Assembly: GCA_016617785.1 (NCBI GenBank)
Contig: JADILM010000008.1
Location: 744,001-808,000 of the forward strand
Direction of reading: 5' to 3'
Origin: Sporobolomyces roseus
Lineage: Eukaryota > Basidiomycota > Microbotryomycetes > Sporidiobolales > Sporidiobolaceae
Length of the DNA stretch: 64,000 nucleotides
Position 1 is the stretch's first letter. Every line of letters starts with the position of its first letter. The notes beneath the pieces were generated by a model. The model had not been told where the DNA came from and made no database searches. It was given only the letters and a program-made list of their open reading frames with translations. Both the position numbers and the translations under genes were made by a program. This document shows positions 46,722 to 59,614 of this stretch, piece after piece.

Positions 46722-48330
46722 CGTTGGTGGAAGAGTGAAGAGCAAACGTCACCACCTTCGAACCTTCTGCTAGTTTCCATTTCTAAGTCCGAGGTTTTGT
46801 AATCTGACATTTCGACCTACTATAACACTCTTTCAACCTCGATACACCTGTTACCTGAGGAATGGCGAGCTGCTTATCGCTTCGATCTGACGGTGGCTGG
46901 AAAGAGCGACGAGGCGAAGTCTCAACTTGGTGAAGTATTCCGTCTGTCTTCGCTGGTTGCTTTAGTCAGCAGAGATAACCTGGCCGAGCCCAGATGATTC
47001 TCGACGTCTTGTTTCGCTCTAGTCAGCGTCGAGAGACGGTCAAGCGCGTACGGAGTGGGTTTCAGGCGAGCTTTTGAGCTTTTCGCAAACTTCTTCTCGT
47101 ATCGTATTCGACCATGACACTCCTCGCTCTTCGGCTGGTTGCGAGTACCTTCATGACGAGCTTGTCGAAGTCTGGCGATCTATATCTCCTTATCTCACCC
47201 CAGGTGCATCAGCAAAGGCAGTGTTCGACCTCGTCCCAGCGAGACAGCTCAAAATTGACTGAAGGATACCGCTAAGCACGCTTACAGTGTCGCTCTCGTG
47301 TCGTATGCTTCCATCCTCTCATTCGCCTGACCATCAGAACCCTCCACGAGAAGCGACTCTACTTGAGTTCCGCGGATTGACCCACCTTCGCAACGACCAA
47401 TTTTCGAAAGTCATCCAAACAAAGTCGAACAGCAGTGAATGGCCCGAACGACAGCGAGCTGAGTTATGTCCAACGAGAAGCTCCAAGCCCAGCCATATCT
47501 CGTAAGGAATGTAATCGCGACGGCCGGCTCGAATGGAAAAACATGGGAATTGTTCAAGTCGTTGCAGCTACTGTCTCTGCGAGGATCATTAGGGGGAAGT
47601 CTGTTCTCGTCGACGGGGTTCGAATCTGTTCGGGGCGGAGGGCGAGCGAGGGAAGGTTGAGGTGTAGGAGAAAGAGGGAAAGATAATAACGTGAAACTCG
47701 TTCGAGTCTTTACCAATTCCCTTTGCCGTGAACCCCTTGGACAGTTGCCGGGTCGTTAACGTTTGATCGTCAAAAGGAAGATCAAAAAGAAGGTGCACAG
47801 AAGGGGTTCTAAATTGTAATTGGTCGAAGGGGGGTTTCGTGAGAAGAAGCTTTTCTGAGCAGGATCAGTCCAGCTTGCACTGTATCGCGCTACTGTAGAT
47901 CAACTATCGTCTTCGTCGTCGTCGAGCTTGATCGCAGAGCATTCCTAGGGACGAATTAGGAGCTTTCTCACCGACCTGTCTTGAGTTTGCGAGTCAAAAC
48001 CGAACTTCTTTCCTCGCTCTTCTCACGCTGTCGAAAACGAAACGACCCTAAAATCGACTCGATCGACGTTGTGCCTCCCTCAACAAACGTTCGGAGGGTT
48101 TCTGCATACATTCGCGCGTTTTCTTCCATTCGTCCCTCCTTACTCCCTCGACAAACTTTACCCAACTTCGCTCAAACTTCAACAAACGCGTCTTTTTCGT
48201 AGGTCTTCGTCCCTAGCTTCTCGTTGGAGCCATAATCGAACTTGTACTGACTTCTGAATTCTCCTCGCAGCGAAAGAAGTCCGAAAGTCGGTCGGAAAAA
48301 AACGAAATCGCCTTGGCCTCGCTCTCCTCA
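46722..48330. other. 1.6-kb divergent intergenic region
   Basis: The longest gene-free stretch here. It lies between the RING ligase (-) and the large conserved protein (+), so it should hold both promoters. A plus-strand frame at 47074-47262 (YLHDELVEVWRSISPYL) looks somewhat protein-like but has no start context, domain or splice partners. A long leader with introns for the large gene is possible; I cannot define one. Confidence 0.4.
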
Positions 48331-51300
48331 ATGTCCCTCGACCTCGAGACTACCACTGGTTACCCGACAAACTCTACATCTTCGCCAGTAGCGCGCGCCG
48401 GATCTCCTACAGCGGCTCGGAAAGCCCAGGGAAAACCAACTCCTCCTCCTCTCTCCTTTGAACCCTCGCTTACCAGCTCCGACGCACTGCCTTCGGGTAT
48501 CACTAATCTCACTAGTCCGCCTTATTCAGCTCCCTCGAAACAGCGACATTCCCCTTTCACTCCAGATCGTCCATCTCCCTCAACAAGATCGAGAGCAGCT
48601 CAACGTTCTCCTCTCTCACCTATGGACAGTCAAACGCGATCTACAGCTGGATGGAATGGTTCAAGGAGGTTAGCGAGCGATGGAAATGACAAGAATAGCG
48701 AGGGTTTAGATGGATACCGCAGTGTTGAGGGAGTCAACCGTTTGGGCAAACTTCCAGCTTCCGCATCTTCCTCAGGAAGGCCTAGGAACGCACAGTCAGT
48801 GTTGGGATATAGCTCATTGGCAAAGAAGGGATTGTCACCGGGAAGGGGTTCGAAATCGGAAGGACTCTCAGGAGGTGTCGCAGTCTCTCCAGCTCCTCAA
48901 GGCGCCAACAACTCGAGTCGTTACCTTCTCACCGTCATTCCTCCTTCACATCTCCCTCACGATCCCCCTCACCCGCGAACGAACCCTCAGTGCTCAGGTT
49001 ATGGTCCTCCCGAGCATTTCAAGTAAGTTTTGTTTTCGAGTTTTCGTTTGCTGCATCTCGAGGCTGATTCAGATCAACTTGAAATACAGGCGAGGCACCC
49101 TTGTACCACTCTACCCTACCTTGTCCTCTCAACTCGCTGCCATCGCTCGAGAATACGGTTTACCCTCGACAGGAGGACTCGTCGTTTATTTGCTCTCGAC
49201 AATCGATCCTTCTTCTGCCGTTCCTCAACCTTTACCAGGATCGAGTGGTTTCGCCGGAGAAGGAGGACCTCGCATCTCCGAGGCGGCGTGGAGTTTACTT
49301 TGGTCGAGACTGTTTGAAGAGGAGGAGGAAGTTTACCTCGTCGCAGAGGACACTTTGTCGGATGAAGAAGATTACGCTCCCCCTGTGCCACCGATACCTC
49401 GATCGCACCAAGCACTTGACGAAGACGACTCTCGTTCTCGACAACCTTCGGAAGAACAAGCAATCTTTTTGGCCGATGAGGATAACGAACGAACGAGCTT
49501 CTCGAGCGATGCCGAAGATGCTTCCTCACGGTACGAGAAGTCAGAAGGTCATCAAGCGAGTGGTTCGGGAGGTACGCGCTCGTTCTCAAACAGTCGAAAC
49601 GGAATCGGTCGAGGTCCTCCTCCTTCCCTTCCCTCTCCCAATCACGGCCCTCGCCCTTCACATCGATTCTCTCAATCGCAACAACGATACGTCTCCCTTC
49701 CCAACTCGGCCAACTCGACCAATCAACGTCACTCCTCTCGCAACTCGCTTCGATCTGCTCGTACCGGTCTTCCCGCCTACTACTACCCTTCTCCCGCTCA
49801 AAGCCGATCAGCATCTTACGGCAGCTACGCTCCTTCTCACGCTTCCACTCCACCTACTCCCGGTTACGGCGCTTCAGTCATCGTCGGAAAGGTCGAGTTC
49901 GATATCGATCGAAGTCGAGCTCAAGGAGGGAAAGGGAAATGGTATGATGCGTGGGTGGAAGGAGCTGTGCCTTCAGAGGCGACACCACCAGTAGGATCAG
50001 CAACTGAGGCACCTTCGACGAATTGGCAAGAATTGCAACTTCCCGAACTCGTCAAGAGCAAAACGATCAATCCTTTCGGCTTCAGCGACTCCTTTACGCC
50101 TCCCTTCTCGTCCTCTGACGACCCCCACGATACTAGGGCTCGCACGATCAGCGGAACTTCGAGAGGAATGGAATCTGCGACTTCGGCTTGGTCGCTCGCA
50201 GCTATGGCTGAACGAGTTGAACAGAGGGAAGCGAAGCAAGCTCAAGATATCGAAGAGGAGGAGGTACAAGGGGAGGATTCGATCGTCGACAAGGAACCAG
50301 TAGCAAGTGAACGCTCAGCGAGTCCCCTTCGATCGAGACCGATTTCGACCGCTTCAACTGCCGTACTCGAGAGTGAGAAGGATATGGAGGAGACTGAGGA
50401 GGAAGCAGAAGTACAGGATCAAGGATATTCTCAGCTCGAAGATGATGATGAGACGGTACCGCTCAAGGCTGGATCATTCTCGGACGATTCAGAAGAGCAA
50501 GCTGGATCAGACGAGTCTTCAGAATACGGAGGAACTGGCGGTCAAGAGGAGGAAGAGGCGAGACGAGCTGTAGAGGATGGCAAGGATCCCTTGGGAGACG
50601 TCTTCGAATCGGACGAGGCGACTTGGCAAGCTCTCGCTGCCGATTCTGCTCAACCTCGCCTCAACGAAACAGCATCAATAGAAACGACTGGTCTCGGTAT
50701 CGTCGGCACTCGTATCGCCGAACTCGCCCCTACAGCACCCGAAGGAGTTCTCGAACGTTCGACGGAGGAACAAGCATCTCTCGAATCGGAACAATCTCTC
50801 CCGCCTCAGGACGATGTCGCCGAAGTATTCTCCATGCTGCACTCCGCTCAAGCTGCCGCCACTTCCTCCGGGCCGCTCGCTTCTCCTATTCGACTCGAAC
50901 ACTCGCCAAGCGACGCTTCCGAAAGCACAACATTCCCTCCTCCTCGCGAAGTGGACGATTTGGAATCTCATCGAAATTCGCCCTTCACGATGGGACATTC
51001 TACCAACACCTCAGTCAGCACTGTCAACTTCAATGTTCGTCCTCCTTCAACGATCGCATCGATGTCTCCGGAGTACGTACCTCAAAGGAAGCAACGTCAA
51101 GGATGGACGAATGTTCCCGCCGTTGTCGACCCATCTCTCTCAACATCGTCTTCTTCCTCTTCCATCGCCCTCCTCGACTCTCAACGTGCTTCTACGATCG
51201 GATTGATGGAGAACTTGGATGATCTCGAGCGAGCGCTCGCTGAGCTTTCCCCTCGTGCGAACAAAGCCAAAGCTACTCAACAATCCGAGGCCATTCCTGA

Positions 51301-53151
51301 GGAGCCTACTCCTCCAGCATCGGACGAGTCTCACACTTCGACAACCTCGTTCCCTCGTCCTCCTCGCTCATCTTCGCGAGACGTCTCTTCGGAAGAGCAA
51401 GGTCCAACTCGATTCGAATCTTCCTCTCACCTTTCGCCTTCCGTTGAAGACCGACCTGGACTCCTCTCCACTTCATCATACGCTAGTGAAGAGTCATTCG
51501 TCACCGCCGTTGCTCCCGAAACATCGCCAATCGTCGAGCCTATTCGAATCCCTCGTAGTTCGTCACTTTCGAAAGCAAAAATGGAGGAAGGACAATCACC
51601 TCACCTCGTCGCACTTCCGTCCTCGCCTCTGCCACCAAGTCCTTCGTCGATGAACTCGAACGAAGCGGCAGACGATCACACTCCGACTGTCGACCCCGCC
51701 AATTCTGAATGGAGTACCCTCCCTCCCTCTCCGCCTCGACTTCCTGTCACTCTTCCTGAATCAGATCTTCCTCCTGTTCCTCCCAAGGTCGAAGATGTTG
51801 CACCTTTCGCTGCCGCTTCTCCCTCGACTTCGACAACTCGCTCACCGGGACCGATCAAATCACTTCGAATGAACAAACCTTGGGGCAACAAAGAGTCTCG
51901 AAGTATCAAGACTCAAGTTTCGCCTGATCCTGGTGCAGAAGAGCCGTCTGTCCCCAAGTCTCCTCTCGGCTCATTCTTCGGGAAATCGACGTTCGGAAAA
52001 GCAAAGGGTTTCTTCAAGAAGTCTGAATGTACGTTGAATACTCTCATTCCACAGTTTTCAGGTCACTGACGCTACGCTCGTGTTTCTCACAGCTTCGCAA
52101 GACGGTCACACCAGTCCAGCTACTTCGCCAAATCTCCCTGCTTCTTCCCTGCCTAACGATTCTGCCCCTCCGCCAATTCGCAAAGATTCGCTCGACGTAC
52201 CCTCTTACTCGCTTCCCGCCATCGAGCGTATGCCTGATTCGACCGCCACCCAAGCGCCCGCAGAACCAACTCCTCTCGTTCATCCCACTCCCACTCCCTT
52301 CGCAGGTGTCACTGAGTCTGTTCACAGCGGTCCCTCTTCTCGTCCCGACTCGCCATTCTACAATGAGGCAACTCCAGATTATCCTCCAGGCACTAGCACT
52401 ACCTCTCCTCCGGTTCTCTCGCCTGGCTCGACTCTATCACCGACTTCGACTTCATTTCCTCAACCTCCTTCGACTCGACCCTTCGCAACTTCACCCTCGA
52501 CTTCTGACTTCAACCTTTCTTCTCCTCGTTCCGAGTACATCCCTCAAACCCCTCGAGCAGGATTCGCCAATTCTCCCTCGAACAATTCGCATTACCCAGC
52601 TTCAGCTCCTGTCACCCCGGCAGAATGGCCAAACTCGAGATTCGGTACGGCATCGACTCCAGGAAGCGAGCGAGGAAAGAGAAAGCCAAGATTGAGCGCG
52701 GACATAGATCAACTTCTTTCCCAAATGAACGACATCGATTTCGGAATTGGAGCGGACGACGATGACGATGAGGACGATTACGGAGCACCTGAAAAGAACG
52801 AGCAGCCATCGACAGAAGTCAAACGAGAAGGTTCGGAAGTTGTTTCACCTCTCCTTGTGGAACCTACGAACCCTCTCGAATCCGAAGCGGAACAAAGTGG
52901 AGGTTCCTCTCAGTCGCACGAGTCACGACAGCAAGATAGCGGCATGCTCGGAGTGCAAGGAAACGCTCATCGAGGGATTCTCAGCGCTGATCTGAGCGCT
53001 CTCGGATCTATGATGACTGGATTCGCGTGAGTCTCTCGTTCTCTCCTCTTAATTCCTCTTCCCTCGAGACTGATCCAGTCTTAACATCATTGCTAGCTCG
53101 CCTCCTTTGTCTCCTGACCAATCGTCGTCAAGTCTCCACCACGTCTCCTGA
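48331..53151 (+). CDS. large conserved fungal protein, mostly disordered (1539 aa)
   Basis: Exons: 48331-49022, 49090-52028, 52093-53026, 53097-53151, frame continuous. A folded part near residues 195-300 (RYLLTVIPPSHLPHDPPHPR, FKRGTLVPLYPTLSSQLAAI, then REYGLPSTGGLVVYLLST) is a block I know from uncharacterised fungal proteins. The rest is Ser/Pro/Glu-rich with many SP and TP sites; one block near the end of exon 2 reads SFFGKSTFGKAKGFFKK, which could be a short membrane- or partner-binding motif. The exon 3 region contains SADIDQLLSQMNDIDFG, a helix-like motif. Function unknown; a large phosphorylated scaffold is a guess. The start was set at the first ATG of the frame. Confidence 0.82.
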
Positions 53152-53545
53152 ATAACGTTTTTTCCACTTGTGCTATATTCAAACTCGCATCTTTTCTCTC
53201 TTTCTCTCTCGATTACCCCACTGCATATACCCCATCCTCTCTCTCTTGCCTGCCCTCTACTCTCCCGCTCCGTCTCGCATCTGTATTTCCTCTATCCTCT
53301 CCTCATAAGATTCTGAATTTGAACGATGTAGCTTCCTCCTCTCTATCGATCTACCTTCTTCGATTTCCTTCCTCTCTTTGCTTCATCATTGAGCATGCTA
53401 CAACATCACATTCACCGACTCTGTATACGAATGCCTGATCAGAGAGCTCAGGAGCAAGCTTCGCTCGACTTCATCCTCTCACTTTCGCTCTTGGTTGCTT
53501 CGTCTAAAGCCAGAAGTGAGTAAACTTCACGTTTCACATTAGATC
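53152..53545. other. spacer between convergent genes
   Basis: About 390 bp, CT-rich near 53190-53300, between the stops of the large gene (+) and IMA1 (-). It should hold both 3'UTRs. Confidence 0.5.
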
Positions 53546-55485
53546 CTACCCGCCTATCCATCTCTTCCACCATCCCCCCTCTCCTCCCTCCACCCGAGCA
53601 TCTTCGTTTCCATCCACCTCCATTTCCTCCCCATCCTCGCCTCCCCTCAATCCGATCCTCTCCAAGATCCCTTCCAATCCCGTCGGAACCTTGAAGTCAG
53701 GCGGTACGAACCTCTGTCTCGCAAACTGAATCGGTTCAGACCGCAGAGGAGGAGTAGGAGAGATGGGGGTCCAATCCATGCTGTTCTCTTGCGCTCCTGA
53801 GTCAGGTTCTAGATCCATCGCTGAGGAGGGAGGAGGGGAATGAAGGTTGTCCGGGAAAGAAGGTGCGACTTGACTCGAGGTGTTCCAAGGCGATTCTCCA
53901 AATTTCGCTGATTCGCCTCCTGCCTTTCGATGACCACGCAGAGAAGTTACACGTGATCTGAGATTACTTGTGGAAGGTGTGGGGGTCGAAGTACCGGAGG
54001 ACGCGAGTAGACTAGTTCGTTTCGAGAGTGATAGGTGCTGAAGCGGTTCGAGAGGGTCAATCTCGTCGAGAGCATTTGAGAAGGGTTGAGGGGTCGTTGG
54101 AGTCGAAGGACGTAAGGGAGAATCGGTGGCGGATTTGAGCAGGATAGGGGGAGGGTAATGGATTTGGGGTATGCGAAGAGGGGACAGAAGAGCCTGCGAG
54201 ATTCGACCGAATCCGTCAGCGAAGCTCACGTCCGATTCGGACAAGAGTACGGCTTACGAGCAGTGTACACAGTAGTAGCGAGCTAGAAAAGAACGTATAG
54301 GATGGATGCAGCGAGTCGAAGTGGAGGACGAGAGAAGTCGCTATTCGTAGGAGATACGCGATTCCTTGTATGATCTGCTCTCGATCCCCCAGTCAGAGAT
54401 AGTTTCTGGTGTAGAGCTGATGTCATGACTCACGATGTACAGTTTGCGATACATGACAGTAAACTTCCTCCCTCTTGTCTGCCTCCTTTCCTGACGAATC
54501 GTGTTCCATCTTGGATCCCAGAACGTCCACAGCGGTGCGACAAGAAGCATCGGCAAGTAGAGAGGATCTGGAAGGTAAGGTATTCGAGCGAGTTTGTCGA
54601 GAGAAGGGATCTGAGCGAGACCTGTCGATTCGAAACCGCATGTTAGCGTCGTGCTCAAGCATCAGAGAGAGCAAGCAAACGCACCTTGCAACGCAAATAA
54701 GAGCGAGGCAATATGACTGTACGCCCACAGCAAGCCTCTTATCCGCCAAATCAATCCCTCGATCAACCATTTCCTACGCTCGCTAGTCGTTTCTCCCATC
54801 CCTGTTCGCTTAAACTTGGTAGTCTCCCTCAATCGCCCACCGAGTATCGCTGTCTTAACTCTATAATCTCTATCCCTGACAATTTCCTCAACAGCGGGAG
54901 CGCATTGAGTGCACAGTAAAGGATACCGCCGATCAAGAGATTGCTTGTAATCTGACAGTGGTGGAAAAGATTCGCTAGGTTCTGTCGAAGAGGGAGGATC
55001 GTCTTCGTCGGATGATGAGGAAGGGTAGGAGGAGAGAAGGTGGATTTGGAGGGATTGGTTCGAGAGGCATTGACGGCAGAAAGGAGAGGGAGAAGAAGTT
55101 CGGGTTGGAGTGCCTGTACGGAGGAGCTGACTTCAGCTTTCTGCAGAGCTGATGAAGTAGGGTCTACGTACTGCTCAGGGTAAACGAGCCTCTGCTTGAA
55201 CTAGGATCATCCGAAGGAACTCGATTCGAAAGGATTCGCCCGCTCTGCGAAAACCCTGTCGAAACATCAGCTTAGTTCAGATGAATCGATGAGATCACTC
55301 ACCTTGTCTCTCGTATTCCCACATCCACAGACTGAGCAGTCATAGTCGTGCTTTGTGCCAATAGCGATGTTTCCCTCAACTTGCTTCTGTTTCCCTTTGA
55401 CATCGCTTGATGAGGTGGAAGGTAGTAGAGTGAGGGTTGAATTACAATAGTAGCATTCTAGTGTCGTATCAGAGCGGAACCACAT
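53546..55485 (-). CDS. IMA1: inner nuclear membrane protein Ima1 (545 aa)
   Basis: Homologue of Ima1/Samp1, which links heterochromatin and the LINC complex at the inner nuclear envelope. Exons on the complement: 55485-55303, 55244-55172, 55113-54685, 54621-54434, 54374-54258, 54193-53546. The zinc-binding N-terminal domain is seen as CYYCN, DCSVCGCGNTRD, then FCRQCLSNQSLQIHLLSSYP and LLCTQC. Hydrophobic membrane segments follow (WRIRGLLWAYSHIASLLFAL, YLPMLLVAPLWTFWDP, SSSLLLCTLL). The C-terminal tail carries ENSMDWTPISP and FVPPDFKVPTGLE, both typical of Ima1. The acceptor of exon 3 (..GTACAG before GCACTCC) was set by phase. Confidence 0.92.
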
Positions 55486-55845
55486 TCATTTGAGCCAGAG
55501 CGGTGAATGGAAGAAGTGAGAAAGAGAAGCGGATTCTTCAATCGCAACCACTCCCTCGCATCGACCTAGACCAAGCAAGAGCATCAGGAGAGTATCGGGT
55601 AGAGCTAGAAAACACCCACGAAGCTGTATCACAAGCGATCAAGTGAATCACAATCGTCAACTGCACCTCATCTTCTCGGGACTTCAAGTCGAGAATTATT
55701 CCCAAGATTAGCTTGAGATTAGGTGGGGATAGCCCGGGTAGACTTATATAGCTTGTAAGCACAATCTCCAGTGATTTCAGCTGTCCTAGAGCTATATTGA
55801 TCGAAGTTTGACTCGCTCATTCAGTCTCGCTCAACTCTCTCAAAG
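55486..55845. other. divergent promoter region, IMA1 / unknown nuclear gene
   Basis: About 360 bp between start codons on opposite strands. Contains two AT-rich patches; no motif recognised. Confidence 0.45.
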
Positions 55846-57365
55846 ATGGATCCACCACCTCTCTCAATCCTAGAATCGCTCAATTCGTCACGGCAGAACA
55901 TACTCCACGGAGCCTTGCCACCCTTCTCGACTCCTTCGCTACCTCACTTGCAACACCCTCCTCACCTTCTTTCCCATTTCGCAACTACAAACGTTACTAT
56001 CGGTCCCCATTCCTTCTCCAACACAAAGTTCTATCTCGTAGAATGGACTACCCCACATCATCCACCCCCATCTCAACCAATCGCTACGCCCGCTTCAACC
56101 TCTGCTCCCCCAAAACCAGTTTCTCCTCCCAAGCCAAAAAGCGACGCAGCTATCACCCCTTCCCTCATCCAACGTCTTAACGCAGCATCTCTCACAGATC
56201 CAGCTCTCGCCGCTCTCTTGCGAAGAGCAGCAAACGGTCAAGCGACACCAGACGAATTAGGAGGTCTATCGAAAAAGATCGAAGAGCTACGAAAGGAAGA
56301 AGAGTTAGAGAACAACCCCCCGCCAGCCGAACCTACTCCTCCACCTCTCCCTCCCGCACCTCTTCCCGAAGAACCCGTTGCGAATCTACCACCTCTCATT
56401 CCTCATCCCGCCTTACTTATTGAATTCTCTGAATCCTCGCACACTCGCTTCCTCATTCCCGATCACTACCTCTGCGTCACCCTAACACCTCGGGCAGCCC
56501 CTTCAGCACCTATCACGACTTTCGCTCTCCTCCTGTCATTCTTCGTTTTCCCTCCCGACCGTTCGATCAAAGGAAAGGAGCACGAGTTTGTTAATGCAGA
56601 AGGGATGTTGCCACCACCCCCACCAGTTCCAGTCGATATGATCGTTGAAGGAGTGACGGAAGAACAGAGGGATAAGTTCGTCAAAGCTAGTCGATTGGGA
56701 AGACCTAGAGATACTGGGTTGGAAAATTGGTGGAAGAATACCGTGCGTCTCTTCGCTGCTTACTCAGCCAACCCAGAACTGACTAGGCTTCACATTCTCG
56801 AGTACAGATCGCTTCGGTACCTCCGCGAGTTCACGTCATTCATCAAAAACCTCAACTTCCTCAACTTCCCGAACCTCCGTCTGCCGCTTTATCGAGAACA
56901 GCTTCGGATCATGCAGTCACAGTACCGATGAAACGAGGTGCGAGTGGAACTCCAGCTTCGGGAAGTGGTGCGAACAAACGAGGGAAACCAGCTCCCGTAC
57001 CTCCTCCTCGAAGAGGTACGCTTCACTCTCACTCGCATCGTTCCATCGCTTTACTGATGCTCGCAGATATTGGCCGTACAGCTGCACCTCGTGCATCGAA
57101 TACAAGATCTCGTTCGTCCATGTCAGCCGCACCAAACTATCGAGATTCTCCCGAACCTTCTTCCCAACCCGAATCTCCTGGACTCCGAATCGGTTCTCCG
57201 GCACCACCACCTCAACCTCCGTTGAGGAAGAAACCGGGACCTAAACCGGGTAGTACGAGGGGAGGGCGAGGTGGAGGTGGAGGAAGGAAGGGGAAAGGGA
57301 GGAGGCAGAAAGCAGATACTAGTTCGGATGAGGATGATTGGAGTGGGATCAAAGTCATCGAATAA
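55846..57365 (+). CDS. unknown, probably nuclear protein, with a frame break at 56928
   Basis: The first part (55846-56930) codes 361 residues: a Pro-rich segment, a helix-like stretch (LTDPALAALLRRAANGQ), then PALLIEFSESSHTRFLIPD and a conserved-looking end YLREFTSFIKNLNFLNFP. It stops at TGA inside ATGA; the next frame starts at that ATG (56928) and runs MKRGASGTPASG..KRGKPAPVPPPRR, through an intron (57016-57066), to an AT-hook-like tail (KKPGPKPGSTRGGRGGGGGR) and an acidic end. One missing base would join the parts into a protein of about 490 residues. No good splice pair does so. I do not recognise the family; the layout recalls fungal chromatin-complex subunits. Confidence 0.55.
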
Positions 57366-57484
57366 GGCGACTCGTTGATTTCGTGCAGGGGATAATGACA
57401 GTGTTGCAAGTGAAAAAGGCGAAATTAGGTCTAGATAAAGATACAAGCTCATGCGATATGTACAATGCGAAGGAGAGAGCGGTT

Positions 57485-59453
57485 CTATGCTTTCGACTTC
57501 TTCTTCTCGTTCCTTCCCTCAGCTTCGTTCTCATTCTTCTGCATCTTCTCCTTCTTCGCTTTACGTTCCCCAATCTTCCTCCACATCAATTCGAAGAGGG
57601 AAAGAGTGCAAATGCTAAGCACCGTCCAGCTACAGCATCAACTCGAGCCTTTTAGTTGGCCTCTACGAGAATGAGTAAAGAGAGAGAACGACGTACCCGA
57701 TGAGAACTCCGAAATTCAGTCCCAATCGCTCGCGAGCTCCCCAGAAAATGTGTTTACACGCGATCGTGTTGTGCCAAAAAGGCATAGCGTACTAGAGAGC
57801 TTCAAGAATCAGACCAAGCTGGACTGGAGTATGGAAAGAACGAGCTCACGGCATATTTGTAAACCCCAGGCATTATCGATGCAGGGAAGAACGACGAGGT
57901 GATGTTGGTCAAGATCCAGCTGCAGTCTCAGAGTTGGAGTTAGGTCACCGTACACCCGACTGGGGAGTATTGTACTTACACAACTAGCCCAATCGGTAGG
58001 AACTTGATTGTGAGGAGAGTGAGCATCGATTCCATCGCTCCTCCCAAAGCCCCAAGACTGACAAAATTCAGCATCCAGAAGACTATGAGAAAGTCAAGAT
58101 GAGATCAGTTCCGACTCGCTTGTGACGTGGATCACTCGCTTCTTCGAAAGCGAGGAAGAAGGGCAGAAGCTCGAAACGAAATCGAGAGGTCAACTCACTC
58201 ATAAATCCTGATTGAGGACCAAAGTCTGCGTAACCGTTTCCGTCCATCGGAAGTTGGAAGGCGAGATTGATGAGCGAATAACTGGGAGGACAAGCGAAAC
58301 AAGAATGCATCAGATTTAGCTTTGACCTCGGATCGAGCGAAATCGCTCCTGCTCTTCCGAACTTCATGATGAGGGGAACTCACGAGAGAGATAAGATCAA
58401 GTAAGCAATAGGTAGAGGAGCGAATCGTAGAGCGAGAGTGCCGAGGTAGCTGAGCTTGAGTCCTCTTTTCTCCAATGCTCCGAAGAATGGCATCCTAGAA
58501 AAGTTCAGGAATAGTGCGATGTGGAAGGCGAAGATGGTGAAGTAGATGAGACCAGCTTCGAGAGGTGCAGCTCCAGCCCATTGATCGTCGTGAATAGGTC
58601 GGAGATCGATCGTTTGGTAAGAGAAGGGAGTTGCGAGAGCTGCTTGTTGAGTAGTCGAGAGGGAGGTGAGAGTCGCTAGATCTGCATTCTGGAGGAAGTT
58701 GGCGGTAGCTTGTTGGCATGCTTGAGTAACGATCGGGGTCATCATCATCTTGAGGAAAGGAAGGAGGAATTCGAGAATGACTTGAAACCATCTTGCCGAT
58801 GCGACGTATAGTGAGATTGCTCCATTCGGTGCCCATTCTCCATTCAATAAGCCCCCGGTCCCCTGTACTGCCGCCTGGAAGTTCGTCGTAGCGTTCGCAT
58901 TAATCACTACTGCTCCCCATGCTCGTTCTTCGATAATTTCTTGTGCTATGTCGCCGTACGTCTTTCCCGCCGTGTCCCGAAAAATGAGACCGAAGTGTGT
59001 TGGCGATGAGAGAGTCTGTCGTAGCCCTTGCACCAGTGTCGGTCCGAGTAATTGGTTGTCGAAATCGTAAACGTAGATTTTGAGTCCAGGGAAATCTAGA
59101 TTATTCGTTTCAAATCAGCTTCGCTTCGTCTCTCGAGGTAAGAAGAAGACAAACAGCTCTCGATCTTGACTAAGATGGACGAACAATGAGGGGAGATCAG
59201 CTTAACCGAACATGCGAAAAAGCGAAGAAAGGACAAAAAGGACTCACAAAGCGATCCCCAGAACAGACTGAGCAAAGTGAAGACGGCGAGAGTCAACAAG
59301 ATCGAACTCATTCCCAAGATCTGCATCAAATGGATCAGCTCTCTTCTCTCGTTCTTTTGGAGATGGAAATATATCCCTCACTTTCCACATTGTCTTCCTC
59401 TCCTCCTTCAACCGCTTGTCCCGAAAGCTCAGCTTGAAGTCCATATCACTCAT
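57485..59453 (-). CDS. SNG1-family (DUF3533) membrane transporter, copy A (445 aa)
   Basis: Exons on the complement: 59453-59382, 59320-59248, 59095-58384, 58281-58199, 58082-57980, 57919-57850, 57791-57697, 57614-57485. Yeast Sng1 gives nitrosoguanidine and drug resistance and affects plasma-membrane phospholipid asymmetry. Seen here: one N-terminal membrane segment (SSILLTLAVFTLLSLFWGSL), a large outside domain with YVYDFDN, AWGAVVINANATTNF and LYVASARW, then about five membrane segments (for example EAGLIYFTIFAFHIALFLNF) with YAMPFWHNTIACKHIFWG, the DUF3533 hallmark. The tail is Lys/Glu-rich. It starts 161 bp from the divergent copy B. The substrate is unknown. Confidence 0.93.
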
Positions 59454-59614
59454 GGCCGCTGGTCGAGTTGTAGGTGGGAGAGAAGGAAATCAGAAGCGGA
59501 GGAAGCGGATTGAAAAGAGGTTGAATGAATGACGGAGAGACCGACCCAAAAAAGAAGATGAGGATCGGCGGGGAGAGCAGCGATCCTTTCCTACCTCCCA
59601 CCACTCAGAGCGAC
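59454..59614. promoter_or_regulatory. bidirectional promoter of the SNG1-like pair
   Basis: 161 bp between the start codons of the two divergent DUF3533 genes. It is purine-rich on the plus strand. Shared control of the pair is likely but not shown. Confidence 0.6.

Noticed and set aside
47074..47262. Protein-like frame in the 1.6-kb intergenic region
   Set aside because: Short, without partners or domain; chance or a remnant cannot be told apart.
49116..49853. 245-codon minus-strand open frame inside the large conserved gene
   Set aside because: It is antisense to an exon with a long continuous frame; its Arg/Ser/Glu-rich content reflects the sense codon pattern.
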